Origin: Verrucomicrobiota bacterium
GTDB taxonomy: Bacteria > Verrucomicrobiota > Kiritimatiellia > CAJWTS01
Reading direction: 5' to 3'
DNA length: 64,000 nt
Assembly: GCA_027623315.1 (NCBI GenBank)
Contig: JAQBYD010000008.1
Location: forward strand, 1 to 64,000
A program made the position numbers and the translations under genes. The notes beneath the pieces are model-generated. The model was given only the letters and a program-made list of their open reading frames with translations. It had not been told where the DNA came from and ran no database searches. Shown in pieces: positions 29,101 to 37,239 of this stretch; positions within the stretch are counted from its first letter, which is position 1; every line of letters begins with the position of its first letter.

Positions 29101-32100
29101 AATGGAGTCGTTTGCGACGGGCATCGACTACGCTAAAGCGGACGGTCGGAAAACCTATTTTGCGCGACTGAAGAAGCTGTGTGACCGCATACAGAATACG
29201 CCGTTGCGCCCCAGTTTCCACGTGGGCACCCCGCAGTCCCTGGATACGATGACGGCCGAGGAGATCGATATAGCCGTGCTCTTGCTGGACGCCCAGAACT
29301 CGCCTGACGTTTGGGTTGGCGGACGGCACTTCGACTACTTCGCCGAAGTTCTCTCTCGCTCGATGTACCAGGATAAACCGGACACACGTCTCGCCGCGCT
29401 GGCACCGGCTTTCTGGCGCGTAGCCCGCGACACGGGTAGCACGACGATCCTGCAGCCCGCCTTTCTGGCGCTTGGCCAGAAGATGATGAACGAGGGGCAC
29501 TATGACATGGCGGTAGCCTGGGCCCGCGCGGGATACGAGGTCTGCGGCCGAGCGGTGTCCGACGAAGTGCGAAGCGCGCTTGGCGTGCTCCAGTCCCGTG
29601 CGCTCTCGAATATCAAGGGTGTCATTCCGGTCAAGCGGTCCGATCCACGCTATCCGCTATTCGCGGCGCAGGCCAACTATAACGGTGGCAACGAGCAGGG
29701 CGCCTGGACCGAGTACATGCGCGGTCGCGACATACTCCTGGTGAGTTTCCGGGAGCTCGACCCGCTCTTTGTCATGTGGCTGATTGACCGCAATGTGGAG
29801 CTCGAGAATTTTGACGACGCCGAGGCCGTGGCGCGCGCGATCCTGCAGGACATGGAATCCAACACGCTGAAGCTGCCGCCGGAGATCCGTGTGCAGATTC
29901 TGCTCTCCTACGCGAATATTGCGTTCCATATCCCCGAGCTGCCGCGCGCACGCGCGCAGTACGAGCGAATCGGTGCCGCCGCTGAATTCGACGGACTGAA
30001 CGGCCAGGTCGACGCCCAGTTGCGCATCGCTGAAATCGATCGCGTTCAAAAGGACTATGACGGCGCATTGCAACGCATCGACACGGTATTACAACGCAGA
30101 GACGATTATGCGCAAACCGAAGGGCACTACCAGCTTGCGCTCGTTCTGCGCGACCAGGAGCTATACACGGAGGCGCTGGGCGAACTGGATAAGGTTCTGC
30201 AGATCACTCCGGGACATATCGACGCGAGGCTCACCGATGGACGCATTCGGCTGACCGTGAAGCAGTTGGAGGTGGCGTCGGATCTCGATCTCGGAATGGC
30301 ACTCAATCAGAAGTTCGTGGTTCCCGGCAAGGTGCTCAAGGTGCGCGTTATCGATAAATTGCGTCGAATCGTGAAGCGTACCACCACGATTGAAATTACC
30401 ATCTGGGCCGAGTCCGGAGACGAGGAGACGTTCTCGCTGGTCCCGTGGGCCGATAGCCTTGAGCGCTTCCAGGGCGAGATCCCGTCCGCGCTGGCTGCTC
30501 CCGTAAAGGGAGATTATATTCTCCAGTTGCTCGGGGTCGACACGATCCATTACGACTTCTCCGAGCGGTTTAAAGAGCTGCATAACGTTACCGCGAGCAG
30601 CAAGCTTACCCTGGGCGTGTTGAGCGATTCCGAACTCTATGCCTCATCGGGCGAGATCTTGACCGGTGACGCTTTGAGGGAACGCCAGGAAGAGGAAAAC
30701 ATTAGGCGTCGGCTCGCGCAGCAGGACAGTGGCGGTGTCGGTGTCGGTGTCGATATCGAACCCGAAGTGGAACTCTTGAGTGAATCCCGCCTCGGGAGCC
30801 AGGTGAAACCCGGGAACTCGATCAACGTGCTCGTCCTCGACGACGATCGCAGCATCTCCCCGGAAAACGACGAACTCGCGATTTCCGTTTCGGCGTCCAG
30901 CGGCGACAGCATCCAGGTCCTGACGCTTACCGAGACGAATGGATACGCCGGTATTTTCGAGGGAACCATCCCCACCGAATTGGCGCCCGCGACTGCGTTC
31001 GCGACGGACTCCGACGAGGGCACGGATCCGAACTTCCCGATTTCTGGTGGCGAGTATCCACCATGGGTTGCGCTTCCGGATAACCACCGCCCCAAGTTCT
31101 ATGGCGTGGACATGAACGACAGCGTCTTCATGCAGGCCATGCGCATTGAGGCCGGTGTGCCGGGGCGCAAGATCAAGGAATTCTTTCTCCAGACATCTCT
31201 CAACGGGCAGAACTACAAGCTCGTCGGGAGCTGGCCCCAGCCATACAAGGCCTGGGGCGGGTCGCCGGTCGGTGTCGTCGCCCGCTATGGCGCAGCGGTA
31301 CTCGGGCTCGACGATCCGGACGTACTGGCAGGGCTCGATCAATTCCTGGCGAACACTCGCTACCAGGATCGGCGCGAGATCCAGGTGGAAACGCTCAGCG
31401 CGGGCTGGACCGAGACCATTTTTGGGCATGCAGATGCCCTGAGAATCAACTGGGACAGCGAGCTTGATGAGTCGTGGTACATCGCTCGCTTCTCCGCGGC
31501 GTTCTATACGCCGCTGCGCGAGCATCGCACGCTGGTGCTCAAGTCGAAGAACGAAAGCGAGACGCCTGCCAGGTTTGCGCTCACGGTCGACGGGGAACTG
31601 GGCACGGATGACAGCGGACTGGAGCTGGCCACTTCAACGCACCAGTACAAGGGTGTTTTCAAGAAGGGCGCCCACCGCATTGATGTCTACGTCGCGGCGC
31701 AACGCCGCGCGCGGCCAAGCTTTCAGGTGCATATCGACACCGAGGAACCTCCGTACATGGAGCTTTGCCCTGCGTTGATGTTTGACATCGAGCAGCACCC
31801 CGAGATTCGTGAGTACATCTACGAGGAGCCCGCGACGATAACGGCCAACGAAGACGGCTCTGCGTTCGAGGTCGCATTCTCGGAGGATTCCCGGGCGCGT
31901 GCCTTCCGGATGGTGATGTTCGATTTCGAAACGGACGCTCCGGCGATCGGAAGCATTCAGCTCGACGCGATCGACGGAACGCGCGTGCTGCCGACGGAAG
32001 TGGATTTGATGGCCCTGCGCGATAACAAGATCCTGGAGATTATCCCGGGGGACCAGATCAAGATCGCCTACGAAGATCCGCGCCACATCAGCGAGAACAG

Positions 32101-34483
32101 TCGCATTCGCGAAGTCTTTCTTTCAGCGACGTTCGCCGACGCAAACGTGTCGCCGCAGATGGTGATCGGCTACGGCATCGGGACAGACGGAACACGCGTC
32201 CCGCTGCGATCGCGAATGCTCCGTTACAAGACGGGCGATTCGATCGACATTATCATCACCGATCCGGACGGAGACGTATCGAAGGAGCGTGATTCCGTCG
32301 AGGTGAAAATCAGCACGACCGAAGGTCAATCGCGTACGCTCACGGCGGTCGAGACCGAAAAGCATAGCGGCACCTACGAGGTCAGGATCTTTCCGGTCGA
32401 CACAGAGCCCCAGCGCGAGACTGAGATCCTGGTCTCGGAGAGCGACGACATCGTGATGGAGTACCTCGATCGCGAAAACACGGATCCTGGGATTCCGTGG
32501 ACACGCGCAGGTCTTGTCGAGCAGGTGTGGTACCAGGACCCGGAGCTGCGGTCCTACTCTGTGACGTCGATGCCGATTGGGGTCGAGGGCGACGCAGCGG
32601 GGGACAACTTGGAGGACTCAGAAGAGTTCTTTCGGTACACGCACACGATGGTGGCAACCCGCCCCGAGACTCCCGACGACCCACCTGAGCCGCAGACGCT
32701 CGTACATGGTGGACCCGTGATGGTCGAACTCCTCTGGCCCACGATCGCGCAGCATGTTGGCAGTACGGCGACTCTGTATGCGCAGACGACCAGGGGACGC
32801 GCCGCCTACACCGGCGTCCCGTCCGAGGAAGCGTTCGATATTAACGTCCCGGGCACGATTAAATTGTCCGGCGGATACGGAACGCCCGGCGGTGCCGCCG
32901 CAGGGGCTCCCGGGTACGACGGTTGCATGGTGATCGGGACACGCCACGCCGGCGATCCACTTGATGACGGTCGATTCGTGTTCGGTGTTCCATATGCGCT
33001 CGGCGATCTGCCCGAGGAGAGTCTGGCGATTCCACGCGAGGAGAAGCGGATCGGCCCCCCCCCGCCAACGGCGCTGATGGTCGGCGGCAGTGACGGTTTG
33101 CATATCGGCTTTCATTACACCAATGACCTGGGCGAGGCCGTCTGGATCACGCGCGATTTCACGCTTCACGCAGACGCGTTCTTCGACGTCATGGATCGCG
33201 CCTACCAGACCCCGGCGACGGGCCTCTTTGTTGACGAAACTGTGTACTTTCGTGCGCGAGATGTCGAGATGGACTCAACCGAGGAACGCGATGCGGTGAC
33301 GATCTCACTAAATACCTCATCCGGATTCAGTCGTGATCTGCAGCTCACCGAGACCGCCGCGCACGCCGGTACGTTCAAGGGATTGGTGCGTTTCGTCTAT
33401 GCGGAAGAAGGCAAGCTGGTCGAGGAGTACGATGAGGGTCAGATGCCGGTGCGCTTTGGCGATGAGATCACGATGACTTATCAGCCGACCAATGGGCGAT
33501 CGGGCGTCACGCACACCATTGAGATCTTCAAAGGTTCGGACGGGGACTTGACTCCGTTCACGAAGCGCTTCCGCGACGTCGAGATCGCGGTGAAGACGCA
33601 ACTGAGCATCGCGGAGGCCTACTTCGAGATGGCCAAGAAGCATCGCAAGCTGGGTCAGAAGGAGATGACGGAGCAGGAGATCTCGACGGGCAAGAAGATA
33701 CTGGAGGAGGCTTTACGCGACTTCCCGGAGAGCGAGGCGCGGGCGCAGGGCGACTACCTGCTCGCGAACCTCTCCCTCGAACTGGCCGAGGACGCCGAGC
33801 CTGAGGAAAGGATGCAGTACTACAACGAGGCGTTGTTGCGCTTCACCAAGATCGTGGGCCAGCATCGCGAGAGCACGTACGCGCCCAAGGCGCAGTACAA
33901 AAAAGCGCTGACACTCGAGAAAATGGAACAGTTTGATGCCGCGTGCGAAGAATACGTGAAGCTGTCGTATCGCTGGCCCGAGAACGAACTGATCGCCGAA
34001 ACGATTGCCCGGCTCGGCCAGTATTTCTTTCGAAAGGGCGACGAGCTAAAAAAGGTCGACAGCGACGACCCCGTGGAGATCGAGAAGGCCAAGCTGAAGT
34101 CGCACAAGATGTTCACCTCGGCAGCGGAAGTCTTCGCGCGGCTGGCCGTGCGGTTCCCCACGCACAAGCTCGCGGAGAAGACGACCGTGCTGTCCGGACA
34201 ATGCTACATGCGAGCCGAGAATTACGAGAAGGCGATCGACGCGCTGTTGGACGTCATCGAGAAGAAGGACGCCGACAAAGATGTGCGTTCCGAAGCGATG
34301 TACTGGTGCGGCGACTGCTACACCAAGGTGGAATTGGTAGGGAAGAGCCAGGCGTTTCCGATGATCTCGGCCTACCGTATGTTTAAGCGTCTGACCTGGG
34401 ACTATCCGGCCACACAATGGGCCAAGTATGCACGTGCGCGTCTCACCGAGGGTGCGATCGCGGCTGCTGGCCTCAACGAATGA
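26153..34483 (+). CDS. Giant secreted TPR / beta-repeat / PA14-like protein
   Basis: At 2776 residues this is the largest gene in the window. A gggag motif precedes the ATG at 26153, followed by a signal peptide (MTHTIIAGCCGLLLTAATLSAQ). Residues 1-1240 are mostly helical, with a Gln/Lys-rich coiled-coil segment near 560-650 (TALDKLRQQLAALNQQQEQ). TPRs occupy about 1245-1380. About 1380-2450 are beta-rich and hold four copies of a module with the core LTETNGYAGIFEG or LTETAAHAGTFKG (about 1404, 1571, 2046, 2380). A PA14-like stretch lies near 1670-1860. The last 300 residues are TPR again (YEKAIDALLDVIEKKDADK). No enzyme motif is seen. It is likely a periplasmic or surface scaffold. It is followed with ATGA overlap by the next gene. 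Confidence 0.75.
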   Translation: MEPMRTCTMNIRMTHTIIAGCCGLLLTAATLSAQVEIPDERNDVFDELSMRIQQSANMATESEVLRLLDLGQELGRNFAASLALKTYLRRQTDVSPRLLRRAIDSAVLSADYPALVARCKAFLSDATPGAEASEVAGLLLMVQIDYRRTYDDAYNVMLSYGGKFRQHRSVAKYDQWFLSRARVTADHAGAATHLAVIFAEKQPLERERLLYWDDLDWLIGELKYQNADRFVAAASARRLAGLIRSDPGRALRLGFFAENLAFYAGSTGKEQEKLVDEFKTVAQAAMAYVAHKPTSETLGHVVDSFSDGDPNRGWRDGLATQKRDFYVAAFSRLPVDEQKKQLAWKMPGRNEFMPAYVATPDQWAALARQHPEAFRGSDAGSKALLSRSPDPQVYKQQAQLLAGVPSREAAIINSMGAGDSLDALFAHLVQNESWHLPLAEVNKIATTEIWPRFEAYPRDEQNELPLDALGKAMATLGEKFVATSPMALDPDTARTYIVYAWRHSGEHGDDKSQVARHLASLNWVPYDAKTRESIFAPAIAEFTAWSERVRTMGTDSGTRLQAAQTALDKLRQQLAALNQQQEQTRQVIVQNTQAKAATDPKEADKLKQIDQALEQAQARTADLAKQVTELDKTVKKGEAEVAKDAKISTDSTTWLDGLSALDQAFRAASALTLDVRAQGPNPLCEQLARVEVARLKNNRDAFLAAARQVYPMIKAYREQKLPGGLGALQSILRPSAAMDISDFHVEVLTPELAAWQPTGGPASERLKALVHTIVTSKPGWGWGAFPARDHDQVVKLNDLFAKTLMAQMDKGQFSGDLFQYILATRHGSGWNDKERNSDVIERMITEKTLLKSEYRYAGKTAATSMMSLLHNQFPELNKKYPYNTSFDDLYVEEVTKTRVLDDTYRALGGSDSQFKVRNVTATIMQDYATPAVPYGATPAVYGLGEFWTLQSYAMSAQPAARDAMLTSLDAAYGKTRFDTYALGMESFATGIDYAKADGRKTYFARLKKLCDRIQNTPLRPSFHVGTPQSLDTMTAEEIDIAVLLLDAQNSPDVWVGGRHFDYFAEVLSRSMYQDKPDTRLAALAPAFWRVARDTGSTTILQPAFLALGQKMMNEGHYDMAVAWARAGYEVCGRAVSDEVRSALGVLQSRALSNIKGVIPVKRSDPRYPLFAAQANYNGGNEQGAWTEYMRGRDILLVSFRELDPLFVMWLIDRNVELENFDDAEAVARAILQDMESNTLKLPPEIRVQILLSYANIAFHIPELPRARAQYERIGAAAEFDGLNGQVDAQLRIAEIDRVQKDYDGALQRIDTVLQRRDDYAQTEGHYQLALVLRDQELYTEALGELDKVLQITPGHIDARLTDGRIRLTVKQLEVASDLDLGMALNQKFVVPGKVLKVRVIDKLRRIVKRTTTIEITIWAESGDEETFSLVPWADSLERFQGEIPSALAAPVKGDYILQLLGVDTIHYDFSERFKELHNVTASSKLTLGVLSDSELYASSGEILTGDALRERQEEENIRRRLAQQDSGGVGVGVDIEPEVELLSESRLGSQVKPGNSINVLVLDDDRSISPENDELAISVSASSGDSIQVLTLTETNGYAGIFEGTIPTELAPATAFATDSDEGTDPNFPISGGEYPPWVALPDNHRPKFYGVDMNDSVFMQAMRIEAGVPGRKIKEFFLQTSLNGQNYKLVGSWPQPYKAWGGSPVGVVARYGAAVLGLDDPDVLAGLDQFLANTRYQDRREIQVETLSAGWTETIFGHADALRINWDSELDESWYIARFSAAFYTPLREHRTLVLKSKNESETPARFALTVDGELGTDDSGLELATSTHQYKGVFKKGAHRIDVYVAAQRRARPSFQVHIDTEEPPYMELCPALMFDIEQHPEIREYIYEEPATITANEDGSAFEVAFSEDSRARAFRMVMFDFETDAPAIGSIQLDAIDGTRVLPTEVDLMALRDNKILEIIPGDQIKIAYEDPRHISENSRIREVFLSATFADANVSPQMVIGYGIGTDGTRVPLRSRMLRYKTGDSIDIIITDPDGDVSKERDSVEVKISTTEGQSRTLTAVETEKHSGTYEVRIFPVDTEPQRETEILVSESDDIVMEYLDRENTDPGIPWTRAGLVEQVWYQDPELRSYSVTSMPIGVEGDAAGDNLEDSEEFFRYTHTMVATRPETPDDPPEPQTLVHGGPVMVELLWPTIAQHVGSTATLYAQTTRGRAAYTGVPSEEAFDINVPGTIKLSGGYGTPGGAAAGAPGYDGCMVIGTRHAGDPLDDGRFVFGVPYALGDLPEESLAIPREEKRIGPPPPTALMVGGSDGLHIGFHYTNDLGEAVWITRDFTLHADAFFDVMDRAYQTPATGLFVDETVYFRARDVEMDSTEERDAVTISLNTSSGFSRDLQLTETAAHAGTFKGLVRFVYAEEGKLVEEYDEGQMPVRFGDEITMTYQPTNGRSGVTHTIEIFKGSDGDLTPFTKRFRDVEIAVKTQLSIAEAYFEMAKKHRKLGQKEMTEQEISTGKKILEEALRDFPESEARAQGDYLLANLSLELAEDAEPEERMQYYNEALLRFTKIVGQHRESTYAPKAQYKKALTLEKMEQFDAACEEYVKLSYRWPENELIAETIARLGQYFFRKGDELKKVDSDDPVEIEKAKLKSHKMFTSAAEVFARLAVRFPTHKLAEKTTVLSGQCYMRAENYEKAIDALLDVIEKKDADKDVRSEAMYWCGDCYTKVELVGKSQAFPMISAYRMFKRLTWDYPATQWAKYARARLTEGAIAAAGLNE

Positions 34484-35172
34484 TCAGAACCATACTCAAG
34501 CCTCTGCGTCAGCCGGTCCTCCAGGTTGTGGCGGTGACGAGCCGCTGCTGGCTGCTCGGTGAAGCGGCCGCGCTTCGCGGTGTGCGTTGGCTGGGCCGGT
34601 CGATCCATCGCCTGCTTTGCGTCCTCGGGCCCTTGGTCGAGCGCGCTGTGATGGCCGCGACGCCGCATGTCGTGTCGCTGGCCGGCGCCGTCGCGTCTCG
34701 TTCCGGTCGTCTTTGGGCCCGCATGTCGCCGTACGCCGTGAAGTTCTGGATCTTTGCGGCGCCGGTGCGTACCTGGATCGTCCGCGCATGCAGCTGGTTA
34801 ACCAACCTCTGGATCCAGGTTGGCGACATGAACTACCGTGAGAGCGCCGTCTTTCAGGAGCATCTGGACCCCGACCATGTGGTGGGCCTGATTCGTACGC
34901 GAACGCGTGTGGATGTGGGGATGTGGTTTCGAAAGGGCCGCGTCTGGGCCTGCATGCAGCCCGCCGAACTGGTGCTCCTGGCGCAGGGAAAGAGACCGTG
35001 GGTGCAACACATCGCGCACGAGTCCTTGCGCGAGAGCCGCTACAACCATGTGACCGGTGAAGTCGCCCTGGCACCGGGGCAGAACCTGCCGCTTTCGTCG
35101 CTTCGTGTGAAGCCCTTGGAAGGAATCGAGTTGTTAAAGAGTATAGGAACAAAGGAGATACAACATGCTTGA
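34480..35172 (+). CDS. Conserved-looking protein of unknown function, hydrophobic N-terminal half
   Basis: I do not recognise this 230-residue protein. Its start (ATGA) overlaps the stop of the giant gene and its end overlaps the start of exbB, so it is translationally embedded in the operon. The first 125 residues form amphipathic or hydrophobic helices (QPVLQVVAVTSRCWLLGEAA, FWIFAAPVRTWIVRACSWL). The last 105 are soluble and alternate beta-type segments (HVVGLIRTRTRVDVGMWFRK, RVWACMQPAELVLLAQGK), faintly like a PH-type small barrel. It could attach the scaffold genes to the ExbB channel. The function is not known. Confidence 0.6.
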   Translation: MIRTILKPLRQPVLQVVAVTSRCWLLGEAAALRGVRWLGRSIHRLLCVLGPLVERAVMAATPHVVSLAGAVASRSGRLWARMSPYAVKFWIFAAPVRTWIVRACSWLTNLWIQVGDMNYRESAVFQEHLDPDHVVGLIRTRTRVDVGMWFRKGRVWACMQPAELVLLAQGKRPWVQHIAHESLRESRYNHVTGEVALAPGQNLPLSSLRVKPLEGIELLKSIGTKEIQHA

Positions 35173-35809
35173 GACGATCATAAAAGGTCGCATCATGATG
35201 ATCCCGCTGCTTGCGTGCAGCATCGTGGCACTCGCGGTTGTCGCCGACCGTATCTGGGCCTTCTACCTGAACAGCAAGCTGGATACGCGGGCGTTGCGCG
35301 CGCAGTTGATGCGTCATCTGCGGCGCGGGGAAGTCAGTGACGCCGCCCTGCTCTGCATTTCGACCCCCGGTCCCGTCGCGGCGGTTTTGCTCGCCGGGCT
35401 ACAGTCCTATGGTCGGCTGGACAAGAAGACGCCCGAGAACCTGCGCCTGAGCGTCGGGGAGGCCATGGAGGATCATGCACTGCATAGCACCAGTGCCGTG
35501 GAAAAACATCTTTGGCTCCTGTCGATGATTGGTAACGCTGCCCCGCTACTCGGCATGTCGGGAACGGTGCTCGGAATGATCAAGTCCTTTGAGAAACTAG
35601 GGGAGTCGTCGGACCCCCAGGTGATCGGTGTCGGAATCTCTGAAGCGCTGATTACGACAGCCGCCGGACTCCTGATCGCGCTCGCGGCGGTTATTCCATT
35701 CAGTTTCTTTTCGTCGCGCGCGGAAGAAGTCGAACTCGAGATCGAAGAAGCCTCCTCTGAGATGCTGGAGTTTCTCGTGACCGGCGCTGGCAAAGATCCC
35801 AGTGCGTAG
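35165..35809 (+). CDS. MotA/TolQ/ExbB proton-channel protein (second set)
   Basis: A 214-residue channel subunit. A strong aaaggag site lies inside the end of the previous gene, and the start overlaps that gene by eight bases. Helix 1 is MMIPLLACSIVALAVVADRIWAF. A cytoplasmic loop follows, then helix 2 (LLSMIGNAAPLLGMSGTVLGMI) and helix 3 (EALITTAAGLLIALAAVIPF). Unlike the first ExbB it has no extra N-terminal domain. Two ExbD genes follow. Confidence 0.9.
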   Translation: MLETIIKGRIMMIPLLACSIVALAVVADRIWAFYLNSKLDTRALRAQLMRHLRRGEVSDAALLCISTPGPVAAVLLAGLQSYGRLDKKTPENLRLSVGEAMEDHALHSTSAVEKHLWLLSMIGNAAPLLGMSGTVLGMIKSFEKLGESSDPQVIGVGISEALITTAAGLLIALAAVIPFSFFSSRAEEVELEIEEASSEMLEFLVTGAGKDPSA

Positions 35810-35888
35810 TCGTTCGCGGATGTCGCATCGAAATGGAGCCCAAAGGGCCCCGCTTTCCTGACACCGCAATTGAGCAGGAGTCCTCACC

Positions 35889-36305
35889 ATGGCCAAGAAA
35901 CAGAAAAGGCAAAAGAAGGAAGCTCCCGAGATACCTGTCAACTCCTTTGCCGATGTGGCGTTTCTGCTGATCATATTCTTCATCATTGCCACGACCATGG
36001 AACGCATGACCGGCGCCATGACCGACATGCCGACTGGCGAACAGAACGAGCAGGCGCAGGATAAGACGCCCACGGTCCAGTTGCATGACCAGTCGATCAC
36101 GTTCCAGGATCAACGCGTCACAATCCCCGAGCTACGCGCGGAGCTCGCCAAGCTGAATCTTCACGAGCGCGAAGGGGAGGACAAAATCATCGCCTTCGAG
36201 GCCACTGGTGAAGTGGAGTACCAGGACTATTTCGACGCAATGTGCACGATCAGCGCAGCCGGTGGAATTATTGCGCTAATCAAGGAAGACAAGAGCGGAA
36301 GCTAA
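35889..36305 (+). CDS. ExbD/TolR family protein (second set, first copy)
   Basis: A 138-residue protein: a Lys-rich cytoplasmic start (AKKQKRQKKE), one membrane helix with the conserved Asp (NSFADVAFLLIIFFIIATT), then a periplasmic ExbD domain. An agcaggag sequence upstream can serve as ribosome binding site. The GTG of the second ExbD follows two bases after the stop. Confidence 0.9.
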   Translation: MAKKQKRQKKEAPEIPVNSFADVAFLLIIFFIIATTMERMTGAMTDMPTGEQNEQAQDKTPTVQLHDQSITFQDQRVTIPELRAELAKLNLHEREGEDKIIAFEATGEVEYQDYFDAMCTISAAGGIIALIKEDKSGS

Positions 36306-36307
36306 CC

Positions 36308-36763
36308 GTGAGAAAGAGACGACGCCGCAAACAAATTCTGGTGCCCGTGGCGGGCATGGGTGATATCGCATTTCTGCTGATCATCTTCTTTCTCGTCGCG
36401 AGCCGCCTGGCGCAGGACAAGGCGATCGATCGCCCGACGTCGCTGGACGCCGCGAAGCTGCAGGAGACCCGCGTCAGCGTCCAGATTGACGCGGATGGGA
36501 TCGCGTACGTCAACGGTCGGCGGATGGAGAGCGAGAAAGAGATCAAGGCCGAGGTGAAAGATATGCTCGACCGTCGCGTGGCCACGAACGCGCTGCAGAG
36601 AACCGTAATGTTCAAGTGTGACAAGTCGGTCAAGAAAAGGATCTTTGAGCCCGTCATCGAAGCGATTGCAGAAGCAGGAGGACTGCTCGCCGCGGTTGGC
36701 GAACAGGGCGCCCCGAAGGAGGAGTCCAGGGATAAATCGACTAACCAGGAGGATACGAAATGA
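36308..36763 (+). CDS. ExbD/TolR family protein (second set, second copy)
   Basis: A 151-residue protein starting at GTG 36308 with a very basic N-terminus (RKRRRRKQ), then a helix with the conserved Asp (AGMGDIAFLLIIFFLVA) and a periplasmic domain ending in a charged tail. Two different ExbDs behind one ExbB suggest a hetero-oligomeric stator. Its stop overlaps the ATG of the TonB-like gene. Confidence 0.88.
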   Translation: MRKRRRRKQILVPVAGMGDIAFLLIIFFLVASRLAQDKAIDRPTSLDAAKLQETRVSVQIDADGIAYVNGRRMESEKEIKAEVKDMLDRRVATNALQRTVMFKCDKSVKKRIFEPVIEAIAEAGGLLAAVGEQGAPKEESRDKSTNQEDTK

Positions 36764-37215
36764 ATGATGAATCCACACCCCGTTCCGACGAGGACATAGA
36801 AAATATCGCTCCGCAGAAGCTGCTGGTGAACTTCACCGAGAATCGCACGTTGAAGTGCCTTGGACTTGCGGCGGCCATTCACGTGTTGGTTCTATGCGGA
36901 TCATCCCCCCGCTATATCTACGAAGCGATCAACCCCGAGGCCAAGAAGGTGCGCCTGGCGCGCGAGGATAGCGACAAGTTGAAAGACATGAACGAGAAGA
37001 TTGATCGCGAGTCGCCGGCCGCGAAGCTGGCAAGAGAGAAGAGGGAGGCCGAGAAGAGTAAGGCCGACGCCGCATCAACGGATGGGGAAGCGGACACGAT
37101 GGAAAAGCGCATGCAGACCGACGCCTACAAAGAGACGGTTGAAAAGGCCGCCGCTGACGAAATTCCGAGCGAGCCGGAAGATATCGGTATTTCACTCGAA
37201 GACACCGAGCTCTAA
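36760..37215 (+). CDS. TonB-like membrane stub lacking a TonB C-terminal domain
   Basis: A 151-residue protein placed where TonB would be expected after ExbB-ExbD-ExbD. It has a cytoplasmic acidic start, one membrane helix containing a His as in TonB/TolA (LKCLGLAAAIHVLVLCGSS), then a Lys/Glu/Ala-rich, probably extended or coiled segment (AAKLAREKREAEKSKADAAS). It ends at about residue 150 with no beta-alpha-beta TonB_C domain. It overlaps the preceding gene (ATGA). It may transmit motion to another protein, possibly the DUF4159 membrane protein that follows. The assignment rests on topology, composition and position. Confidence 0.6.
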   Translation: MNDESTPRSDEDIENIAPQKLLVNFTENRTLKCLGLAAAIHVLVLCGSSPRYIYEAINPEAKKVRLAREDSDKLKDMNEKIDRESPAAKLAREKREAEKSKADAASTDGEADTMEKRMQTDAYKETVEKAAADEIPSEPEDIGISLEDTEL

Positions 37216-37239
37216 AGCCAACACCGATCTTCCATTCGC

